Under the pieces are notes generated by a model, which made no database searches, was not told the origin of the DNA, and was given only the letters and a program-made list of their open reading frames with translations. From Modestobacter italicus (GTDB taxonomy: Bacteria; Actinomycetota; Actinomycetes; Mycobacteriales; Geodermatophilaceae): a stretch of 64,000 bases of DNA. Made by a program: the position numbers and the translations under genes. Below are positions 57,521-64,000 of this stretch, in pieces. The stretch spans positions 1-64,000 of the forward strand of contig NZ_JABGCJ010000007.1 in assembly GCF_019799965.1 (NCBI RefSeq). Reading direction: 5' to 3'. Position 1 is the stretch's first letter, and every line of letters starts with the position of its first letter.

Positions 57521-59008
57521 TCACGCCGCGACCGCCGCGCGACCCGCCACCGCCGGCTGCCGGTCACCCGGCCCAGCACCCAGCCGGAAGGCCCAGGCGC
57601 AGGCCAGCACCCACACGGTGCCAAGCAGCAGACCGGCGGCCACGTCGGTCGGGAAGTGCGCCGCGACGTAGACCCGGCTGACGGCGATCGCGGGCGCGAG
57701 CAGCACCGGTACTGCCAGCACGGCCCACCGGCCGGGGCCGTGCCCGTAGCCGATCACGAGCGCGGCCAGCGCGCCGTAGAGGGCCACCGCCATCCCGGCG
57801 TGGCCGGAGGGCCACGCGGCGCCGGTCGGCAGCCCCTCGGTCAGGTCGACGACGTCGGGGCGCACCCGGCCCACGACCAGCCCGACGACGAAGTAGAGCA
57901 GCACCTCGCCGACGATCGTGACCAGGACGAACACCACCGGGCGCCAGCTGCCGACGACGGCCAGCGACACCACGGCCAGCGTCAGGCCGATCGCGATGAC
58001 CGCCCGGGTGCCCGACAGCGTGCCCACCGTCTCGGCCAGCGAGGTGAGCGTGTCGGTGCGCTGGTCGACGAACCAGGCGGCGGCGCTGCGGTCGACCCGG
58101 CCCAGCGCGGTGTCGTCGAGCACCCGGGTGACCAGCAGCCCGAGCCCGACGAGCACGGCGAACAGGGCGGCGGCCACGCCGGCCAGCCGGAGGACCGTCG
58201 TCCGGCCCGCCGGGAGCACCCGCTCGTGGCTGGGCGCCGGACCGGGGACCTCCGCCGGGTCGACGTCCAGCGGGTCCAGCGGCTCGTCGGGGTGCTGGCG
58301 CCGGTCGGGCTGCCACCCCCGGAAGGCCCCCGTGGTCATCGCCAGCCAGGCCAGGCCCAGTGCCCAGCCGGCCAGCACGTCGGAGACGAAGTGCACGCCC
58401 AGCGCCAGCCGGGTGGAGCCGATCACGAGCACCAGCAGGGCCAGCCCGGCGATCAGCCACGGCCGCAGCCGCCGGCGGACCAGCGGGAGCACCACCAGCG
58501 CCAGCACGCCCCAGGTGACGACGGCCGTCATGGCGTGGCCGCTGGGGAAGCTGGCGTTGCTCGGGGTGTCGACCACCGGGTCCGCCACCACGGGCCGGGC
58601 CCGGTCGGCGATGAACTTGGTGAGCGGTACCAGCACGGCCAGCCCGATCCCGGAGACCGCGACGAACGCGGCCAGCCGCCGGTGCTGGCGGATCAGCAGG
58701 AAGACCGTGACCAGCGTCGTCACCAGCACCGACGCGCCCGCGCCGCCCAGGTCGGTGATCCCGCGCAGCACGCTCACCAGCAGCGGGGAGCGGCTGACCA
58801 CCTCGTTCAGGTCGGCGGCGACGTCCCCGTCGAGGGCGGCCAGCGGCGACCAGTTCTGCTGGACCAGCAGCCACAGGGCCAGGAAGGGCACGGCGCCCAC
58901 CAGGAGGGCCACCAGCCCCAGGACCGCGCGGACGCCGAACCGGCCGGGCGCCCGCGGGCGCCCGCGGGCAGGTGACGACCGACTGGAGGTACCGGGACGA
59001 CCGCTCAT
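57521..59008 (-). CDS. Double PAP2-domain membrane phosphatase
   Basis: 495 residues containing two type-2 phosphatidic acid phosphatase domains in tandem, each with about five or six TM helices. Domain 1 has the full three-part signature: KFIADRARP near 130, PSGHAM near 157, and STRLALGVHFVSD. Domain 2 has GLVVGRVRP (the lysine of motif 1 is replaced), PSGHAGMA near 405, and SRVYVAAHFPTD. A cytoplasmic linker rich in Asp/Pro joins them. Likely lipid phosphate or undecaprenyl-PP phosphatase; domain 2 may be weaker or have another substrate. Confidence 0.85.
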   Translation of the reverse strand: MSGRPGTSSRSSPARGRPRAPGRFGVRAVLGLVALLVGAVPFLALWLLVQQNWSPLAALDGDVAADLNEVVSRSPLLVSVLRGITDLGGAGASVLVTTLVTVFLLIRQHRRLAAFVAVSGIGLAVLVPLTKFIADRARPVVADPVVDTPSNASFPSGHAMTAVVTWGVLALVVLPLVRRRLRPWLIAGLALLVLVIGSTRLALGVHFVSDVLAGWALGLAWLAMTTGAFRGWQPDRRQHPDEPLDPLDVDPAEVPGPAPSHERVLPAGRTTVLRLAGVAAALFAVLVGLGLLVTRVLDDTALGRVDRSAAAWFVDQRTDTLTSLAETVGTLSGTRAVIAIGLTLAVVSLAVVGSWRPVVFVLVTIVGEVLLYFVVGLVVGRVRPDVVDLTEGLPTGAAWPSGHAGMAVALYGALAALVIGYGHGPGRWAVLAVPVLLAPAIAVSRVYVAAHFPTDVAAGLLLGTVWVLACAWAFRLGAGPGDRQPAVAGRAAVAA

Positions 59009-59099
59009 CCCCGGCGAGTACCCCGCTGCACCGGGCCGCCGGCCGGGGTGGCTTTGCAGTCCGGTCTCATTCCACCGACGAGCCGGTGACGCATCGGCC

Positions 59100-60674
59100 T
59101 CAGCCCTCGACGTCCACCTCGATCACCGGGTGGCCGGAGGCTCCGTCCGGGGCGACCGGGGTGCGCTCGTCGGTCTGCCGCTCACCGGCTCCGTCGGTGG
59201 CCCGGGCGGTGATCACGTGCCGGCCGGGGGTGGCGTCCCAGGGCAGGTACCACTGCCGCCAGCAGTCGACGTCCAGCTGCTCGGCCAGCACCGCCGGCTG
59301 CCACGGTCCGTCGTCGATCCGCACCTCGACGCCCTCGATGCCCCGGGTCGGTGCCCACGCCACGCCGGCGATCGGCTGCCGGCCGGCCTCCAGTGCGCGG
59401 CCACGAACCGGCACGTCGATCCGGGCCTGGGTCTTGACCGGCCCCTCCTTCGCCCAGCCGCGCGGGACCCAGTAACCGTCGACGTCCCAGCCGGTGAGCT
59501 CGATCGAGGACAACCACTTGGTCGCCGACACGTAGCCGTAGAGCCCCGGGACGACGAGCCGGGCCGGGAAGCCGTGCTCGGCCGGCAGCGGCTCGCCGTT
59601 CATCCCGACCGCGACCATCGCCTCCTCCAGGTCGAGCGCGGTGACCGTCGGGAAGCCGGCGGTGAAGCCGTCGACCGACCGGCTGAGCAGCTGGGTCGCG
59701 CCCCGCTGCACGCCGGCGCGCTCCAGCAGCGCCCGCAGCGGCACGCCCTGCCAGCGGGCGTTGCCCACCAGGTCGCCACCGACCTCGTTGGAGACGCAGG
59801 CCAGGGTCACATCGGCCTCGATCTGCGGCATCGCCATCAGTTCGTCGTAGGTGAGCGAGAAGGGCTCGTCGACCAGGCCGGTGACCTCCAGCCGCCAGTC
59901 GGCCGGGTCGACGGCGGGCACCCGCAGCGCGGTGTCGATCCGGTAGAAGTCCTCGTTGGCCACGTACAGCGGGGTGAGACCGGGGATCTCCAGGTCCGCC
60001 CCGGCGGGTGGCGCCGGCGCCGGCCGGGCCGGCCGGGGCAGCCGGATGGCGGCGCGGACGGCGTCCAGCCGCTCCCGGCCCGCCAGCAGCCAGCCGCCGA
60101 CCCCGCCGGCCACCGCGACCGCCGCCGCGCCCGCGGCCAGCAGCAGGAAGCCGCGCCGGTCCGTGCCCGGCGAGTCGTCCGCCCGCGCCTCCCGGGCGGC
60201 CGCGGCGAGCAGTCGGTGCAGGACGGCGACCCCGACCGCGGCGCCCAGCAGCCCGGCGACGACGGTGGCCAGTACCGAGACGTCGGCCGTGACCAGCCCG
60301 GCGGCGACGCCGAGGGCGGTGACGAGCACGAAGGCGACCGCGCCGAGGGCGAACCGGTACCGCGCCAGCAGCCCGGCCCCCGCGCCCAGCGCGGCGGCGA
60401 CCAGGGCGATCGAGGCCAGCAGCACCGGCTTGTCACTGCTGCCCAGCGCGGCGATGGCGGCCCGCTCCAGCCAGCCGGGCACGCCGTCGATGACCGCGTC
60501 CCCGACCGACAGCACCAGCGAGGGCGCCCCGTCGAGCGCCCCGGCGGCCAGCTCGGCCACCCCGATCCCGGCGGCGGCCGCCAGCAGCCCGGACTGCGCT
60601 GCCCGGCCGGCCGGCAGTGGGGCCGTGCCGGCGCTCCCGGACCGGCGCTCCTCCGTGGCTGCTGGCTGCGACAT
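59100..60674 (-). CDS. Membrane-anchored sulfite-oxidase-family molybdoenzyme
   Basis: 524 residues: four or five TM helices in the first 200, then the oxidoreductase molybdopterin domain with RIDTALRVPAVDPADW, MPQIEADVTLACVSNEVGG (C in CVSN is the Mo ligand), ARWQGVPLRALLERAG, GFTAGFPTVTALD and PARLVVPGLYGYVSATKWL, then the Mo-cofactor dimerisation domain to the C-terminus. The domain is probably outside the membrane. ATG 60674 is chosen over the GTG three bases earlier. Electron acceptor and substrate unknown. Confidence 0.88.
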   Translation of the reverse strand: MSQPAATEERRSGSAGTAPLPAGRAAQSGLLAAAAGIGVAELAAGALDGAPSLVLSVGDAVIDGVPGWLERAAIAALGSSDKPVLLASIALVAAALGAGAGLLARYRFALGAVAFVLVTALGVAAGLVTADVSVLATVVAGLLGAAVGVAVLHRLLAAAAREARADDSPGTDRRGFLLLAAGAAAVAVAGGVGGWLLAGRERLDAVRAAIRLPRPARPAPAPPAGADLEIPGLTPLYVANEDFYRIDTALRVPAVDPADWRLEVTGLVDEPFSLTYDELMAMPQIEADVTLACVSNEVGGDLVGNARWQGVPLRALLERAGVQRGATQLLSRSVDGFTAGFPTVTALDLEEAMVAVGMNGEPLPAEHGFPARLVVPGLYGYVSATKWLSSIELTGWDVDGYWVPRGWAKEGPVKTQARIDVPVRGRALEAGRQPIAGVAWAPTRGIEGVEVRIDDGPWQPAVLAEQLDVDCWRQWYLPWDATPGRHVITARATDGAGERQTDERTPVAPDGASGHPVIEVDVEG

Positions 60675-60811
60675 CACCCCAGGTTCACCCGACCGCCCGG
60701 GGCAGGCTCGTCCGCGACGGCAACCGACGCACGATCGTCACGCAGCACCGGTCGCGACGGATCGGGGCGACAGGGCTCGACCGATCGGCCGTCGTGCTCC
60801 ACGATCAGGCG

Positions 60812-61642
60812 ATGACAGAGTCGTCATCACTCGCAGGCTGGGCGTCCGAGCCCTTCACCAACGCCGGGATCACCCACACCCTGTACACCCGCGGCGCCGG
60901 ACCAGGCGTCGTCCTGCTGCCGGAGATCCCCGGCATGACCCCGCAGGTGCTGGGGCTGGCCGACCACCTGGTCGAGTCCGGCTTCACCGTCACCGTGGTC
61001 TCGCTGTTCGGCGAACCGGGCCGGCCCCTGAGCCCGGGCTACGCGGTACGCACCCTCGCCGGGGCGTGCATCAGCCGGGAGTTCCGGGCCTTCGCCAAGC
61101 GCGCCGACCGGCCGGTGGCCGAGTACGTGCGGGCCGTGGCGCGCCGGGTGCACGACCGGGTGGGCGGCCCCGGGGTCGGGGTGATCGGCATGTGCTTCAG
61201 CGGCGGGTTCGCCCTCGCCTCGGCCGCCGAGCCCGCCGTCCTGGCGCCGGTGGCCAGCCAGCCCTCCATCCCGTTCCCGATCTCCGCCGGGCACCGGCGC
61301 GACCTGGGCATGTCCGAGCGGGAGCGGGAGGCGGTCTCCGAGCGGGTGCAGACCGAGGGGCTGTGCCTGCTCGGCCTCCGGTTCAGCGAGGACGCTGCCG
61401 CACCCCGGGACCGCTTCCGCGCGCTGCGCGCCGCCTTCGGCGACGGCTGGCTGCCCATCGCCCTGAACTCCCGCCCGGGCAACGAGGCCGGCATCGGCAG
61501 CAACGAGCACATGGTGCTGACCAGCAAGGACGTCGAGACGCCGGGGCACCCCACGCACGAGGCGCGGGCGCAGGTCGTCGCGTTCCTGCGCGAGCGGCTG
61601 GCTGCCCAGCCGGCGGACCGGGCAGCCGCCTCGGCCGGCTGA
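60812..61642 (+). CDS. Dienelactone-hydrolase-family protein
   Basis: 276 residues, alpha/beta hydrolase. Catalytic cysteine in GVIGMCFSGGFAL near 128; GVVLLPEIPGMTPQV near 37 corresponds to the glutamate that activates it; the Asp/His would be in the C-terminal part (TSKDVETPGHPTHEA). ATG 60812 chosen; the longer frame runs into the divergent molybdoenzyme start. Substrates of this family are lactones and esters. Confidence 0.85.
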   Translation: MTESSSLAGWASEPFTNAGITHTLYTRGAGPGVVLLPEIPGMTPQVLGLADHLVESGFTVTVVSLFGEPGRPLSPGYAVRTLAGACISREFRAFAKRADRPVAEYVRAVARRVHDRVGGPGVGVIGMCFSGGFALASAAEPAVLAPVASQPSIPFPISAGHRRDLGMSEREREAVSERVQTEGLCLLGLRFSEDAAAPRDRFRALRAAFGDGWLPIALNSRPGNEAGIGSNEHMVLTSKDVETPGHPTHEARAQVVAFLRERLAAQPADRAAASAG

Positions 61643-61660
61643 CCGGAGCGGCCCGGCCGG

Positions 61661-62035
61661 TCAGCCCTCGATGTAGAGGCAGAAGGGGTGGCCGGCCGGG
61701 TCGAGCATCACCCGGACGTGCTCCTGCGGCTGGTGGTCGGCGACCTGCGCGCCCAGCGAGACGGCGAACTGGACCGCGGCGGGCAGGTCTTCGACCTGGA
61801 CGTCCAGGTGCAGCTGCATGCGCGGGTCGCCGTCGCCGGCCGGCCAGACCGGGGGCACGTGGTCGGGCTCCAGCTGGAACGACAGCGCGGGACCGCCCGG
61901 CCGCAGGGTGACCCACTCCGGGTCGTCGGTGTCGATCGGCCAGTCGAGCAACGCGGCGTAGAACCGGCCGAGGCCGCGCGGGTCGGGGGTGTCGAGCACC
62001 GTGGCGGTCAGGGTCATCCGCGGGCGATCAGCCAT
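61661..62035 (-). CDS. VOC-family (glyoxalase-like) protein
   Basis: 124 residues, one vicinal-oxygen-chelate module pair: LTATVLDTPDPRGLGRFYAALLDWP at the N-terminus, MQLHLDVQVEDLPAAV and the C-terminal RVMLDPAGHPFCLYIEG. Relatives carry out dioxygenase, isomerase or drug-binding functions; the substrate is not predictable. It converges with the hydrolase gene, 19 bp between stops. Confidence 0.85.
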   Translation of the reverse strand: MADRPRMTLTATVLDTPDPRGLGRFYAALLDWPIDTDDPEWVTLRPGGPALSFQLEPDHVPPVWPAGDGDPRMQLHLDVQVEDLPAAVQFAVSLGAQVADHQPQEHVRVMLDPAGHPFCLYIEG

Positions 62036-62054
62036 GCGCGGACGCTAGCCACCC

Positions 62055-62245
62055 TCACCGACGGAACGACAGCCCTTGCTCGCCCAGCGCCGCCCGCAGC
62101 AGGCTGGTCACCCGGGGGCCGACCCCGTGCAGCGCGGCCGGCTCCGCCTCGGTGTGCTCGGCCACCTGGGAGAGCCCGGTGATGCCGGCGGCAGCGAGGG
62201 CCCGGGTGGCCGGGGCCCGATCGCGGGCAGGTCGTCGCCGGTCAC
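62055..62245 (-). pseudogene. Helix-hairpin-helix protein gene, interrupted by a one-base frameshift
   Basis: On the minus strand GTG at 62245 opens VTGDDLPAIG; then the frame must shift by one base to continue as APATRALAAAGITGLSQVAE and ALHGVGPRVTSLLRAALGE, ending at a TGA at 62055. Together these read as a short HhH domain (ATRALAxAGI... HGVGP is typical). The total of 191 bases is one short of a multiple of three, and the missing base lies near 62215. Without the shift the frame stops early. It may be a real pseudogene or a sequencing error. Confidence 0.6.
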
Positions 62246-62287
62246 GTCAGGGAGGACCCGATCGTGACGCGGAGTTCATCGGCGACC

Positions 62288-62317
62288 TTCCCGAGGTGGG
62301 TATCTCAGCACTAAGGT
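62288..62317 (+). promoter_or_regulatory. Predicted promoter of the hydantoinase gene (leaderless)
   Basis: -35 TTCCCG (62288-62293), 18-base spacer, -10 TAAGGT (62312-62317), then eight bases to the ATG at 62326. The block AGCACTAAGG is similar to the CT(A/G)AGG core in the arcC, fdrA and molybdenum hydroxylase control regions. Confidence 0.4.
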
Positions 62318-62325
62318 TTCTCGGC

Positions 62326-64000
62326 ATGAGCGCTCGGCGGGTCCGCATCGGCATCGACACCGGGGGGACGTTCACCGACGTCGTCGCCGTCGACGAGGAG
62401 ACCGGCGAGGTCGCGACGACGAAGACCCCGTCGACCCCCGGCGACCCGGCCGACGGCTTCCTCGCCGGCGTGCGCAAGGTGCTGGGCCAGCTCGACCTGG
62501 ACGGCTCCGCGGTCGCCGCGGTCAGCCACGGGACGACGGTGGCGACCAACCAGCTGCTCGAGGGCAAGCTGGACCGGATCGGCTTCATCACCACCGAGGG
62601 CTACGGGTCGGTGCTGGAGATCGCCCGGCAGTCGGTGCCCGACGGCTACGGCAACAGCTACTTCTGGGTCAAGCCGCCCCGGATCGTGCCCGCCGACCTG
62701 GTCCGCACGGTGCGCGGGCGGCTCGACGTCACCGGCGCCGAGGTGCGGCCGTTCGACCGGGACGACGCCGTCGCCGCCGCCCGGTTCTTCCGGGACGCCG
62801 GGATCACCACCATCGGCGTCTGCTTCCTGCACTCCTACGCGAACGACGCACACGAGCGGGCGATGCTCGACGTGCTCCACGTGGAACATCCCGGCGCCGT
62901 CGTCAGCATCTCCAGCCAGGTGCTGCGCGAGTACCGCGAGTACGAGCGCTCGGTCACCACCCTGGTCGACGCGGCGGTGAAGCCGAAGGTCGGCGCCTAC
63001 GTCACCAACATCCGCCGCCGGCTCGACGAGATCGCCCCCGGCGTGCCCTTCTACGTGATGAAGAGCAACGGCGGCGTGCTGTCGGCCGCCGAGGTGGTGC
63101 ACCAGCCGATCACCACGATGCTCTCCGGCCCCGCCGCGGGTGCACTGGGCGCCGCGCTCATCGCCGGCACCGCCGGTTTCGACCGGGTGCTGACCTGCGA
63201 CGGCGGCGGAACGTCCACCGACGTCACCGTGGTCATCGACGGCGAGCCGACGCTGACCACCGAGGGTTCGGTCGGCGACTACCCGTCCAAGATCCCGATG
63301 ATCGACGTCGTCACCGTCGGCGCCGGCGGCGGCTCGATCGCCTGGCTGTCGCCCGAGGGCACGCTCAAGGTGGGCCCGAAGTCGGCCGGCGCCGACCCGG
63401 GGCCGATCTGCTACGACAACGGCGGCGAGCAGCCCACGGTCACCGACGCGCACGTCGTCCTCGGCCGGATCCCCCCGCACCTGCTGGGTGGGGAGATCCC
63501 GCTGTCGGTGGACGCCGCCCGGGCCGGGCTGGAGCGCCTCGGCGGCGAGCTCGGCCTGACCGTGGAGGCGCTGGCCACCGGCATCCTGGAGATCTCCGCG
63601 TGGAACCAGGCCAACGCGCTGCGCCAGGTCACCGTGGCCCGCGGCCTCGACGTCCGCGACTTCACGCTCACCACGTTCGGCGGCTCCGGGTCGCTGCTGG
63701 CCTGCCGGCTGATGGACGTGCTCGGCCTGCCGCGCACCCTGGTGCCGCCGAACCCGGGCAACGTCAGCGCCTTCGGGCTGCTCACCGTCGACGTCCGCAA
63801 CGACTACGTGCAGACGATGGTCGCCCGGCACGCCGACGTCTCCCCCGCCACGCTCGCCACCGCCTTCGCCGACCTCGAGGGCCAGGCGGAGGTCGCCCTG
63901 GACGGCGAGGGCTTCCCGCGCAGCGAGCAGCGGATGCAGCGCACCGCCGACCTGCGCTACGTCGGCCAGGCGTTCGAGGTGCGCGTGCCGGTCGGGGACG
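62326..64000 (+). CDS. hyuA: Hydantoinase/oxoprolinase A subunit (partial, runs off the window)
   Basis: At least 558 residues of an expected 680-720. N-terminal VRIGIDTGGTFTDVVAVDEE is the phosphate-binding start of the HyuA family, followed by SHGTTVATNQLLEG, the second ATP-binding motif LTCDGGGTSTDVTVV near 290, TVGAGGGSIAWL near 327, and KSAGADPGPICYDNGG. HyuA-type proteins use ATP to open hydantoin or 5-oxoproline rings, usually with HyuB next to them. No stop codon before 64000. Overlapping ORFs on the other strand are shadows. It may be part of the same ureide catabolism. Confidence 0.9.
   Translation, partial: MSARRVRIGIDTGGTFTDVVAVDEETGEVATTKTPSTPGDPADGFLAGVRKVLGQLDLDGSAVAAVSHGTTVATNQLLEGKLDRIGFITTEGYGSVLEIARQSVPDGYGNSYFWVKPPRIVPADLVRTVRGRLDVTGAEVRPFDRDDAVAAARFFRDAGITTIGVCFLHSYANDAHERAMLDVLHVEHPGAVVSISSQVLREYREYERSVTTLVDAAVKPKVGAYVTNIRRRLDEIAPGVPFYVMKSNGGVLSAAEVVHQPITTMLSGPAAGALGAALIAGTAGFDRVLTCDGGGTSTDVTVVIDGEPTLTTEGSVGDYPSKIPMIDVVTVGAGGGSIAWLSPEGTLKVGPKSAGADPGPICYDNGGEQPTVTDAHVVLGRIPPHLLGGEIPLSVDAARAGLERLGGELGLTVEALATGILEISAWNQANALRQVTVARGLDVRDFTLTTFGGSGSLLACRLMDVLGLPRTLVPPNPGNVSAFGLLTVDVRNDYVQTMVARHADVSPATLATAFADLEGQAEVALDGEGFPRSEQRMQRTADLRYVGQAFEVRVPVGD
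62873..62888. other. parS-like site inside hyuA
   Basis: TGCTCCACGTGGAACA matches TGTTNCACGTGNAACA at 15 of 16 positions. parS sites cluster around the replication origin in actinobacteria and often lie in coding sequence. Confidence 0.35.

Noticed and set aside
58940-58975. Repeated CCCGCGGGCG runs near the start of the double PAP2 gene
   Set aside because: They encode the Pro/Arg/Gly N-terminal tail; too short and in frame, so not a separate repeat element.
1-64000. Mobile elements, CRISPR arrays, toxin-antitoxin or defence genes
   Set aside because: No transposase, integrase, direct-repeat array, terminal inverted repeats or recognised defence domain was found, and composition is even across the window.

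Overview
The window is a 64 kb stretch of very GC-rich, gene-dense actinobacterial chromosome. Codons end almost always in G or C, GTG starts are frequent, many genes overlap by four bases (ATGA or GTGA), and several promoters place TANNNT six to eight bases before the start codon, which predicts leaderless mRNAs. Gene content (LCP protein, MocR and LacI regulators, KptA, a RecQ with a PRTase-like tail) would fit the Geodermatophilaceae or a close relative; this placement is an inference from general character, not from a marker gene. No phage, IS element, CRISPR array or tRNA was recognised.

Layout. 1-150 (minus): promoter and boxA-bearing leader of an rRNA operon whose 16S gene lies just left of the window. 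0.3-4.5 kb: DNA repair (AlkB with a LexA-type box, RecQ-like helicase) and a PHP phosphoesterase. 4.6-19.6 kb, interrupted by housekeeping genes: a catabolic set for a cyclic ureide. A molybdenum hydroxylase (FAD, 2Fe-2S and Mo subunits plus CoxG) could oxidise a pyrimidine, a barbiturase/cyanuric-acid-hydrolase family enzyme could open the ring, and FdrA plus DUF1116 (relatives of oxamate carbamoyltransferase subunits) with carbamate kinase could cleave the open-chain product phosphorolytically and make ATP. The arcC and fdrA promoters share a 13-bp element. A hydantoinase A gene runs off the right edge. 19.5-28 kb: MocR with a DMT exporter, three TetR genes with visible palindromic operators, an aldo/keto reductase, RidA, DUF2306 and small proteins. 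28-33 kb: a polar amino-acid ABC importer operon headed by a LacI gene and ended by a class V aminotransferase. 33-36.5 kb: OYE reductase, SDR and MFS transporter.

36.5-53.9 kb is a carbohydrate locus. A nine-gene leftward operon (two ABC permeases, binding protein, two Gfo/Idh oxidoreductases, DUF993, TIM-barrel isomerase, NAD-dependent epimerase/dehydrogenase, enolase-superfamily enzyme) diverges from a rightward operon (Gfo/Idh, DUF6807, LacI regulator, M24-like protein). A secreted pectate lyase and an unlinked MsmK-type ATPase flank it. Five GAAAGCGCTTTC-type palindromes sit on the promoters of these four transcription units, so they look like one LacI regulon for a plant cell-wall sugar, probably pectin derived.

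54-62 kb: ABC exporter with a divergent MarR, a RibD-like reductase, a double PAP2 membrane protein, a sulfite-oxidase-like molybdoenzyme, a dienelactone hydrolase, a VOC protein, a frameshifted helix-hairpin-helix gene, and the partial hydantoinase A.
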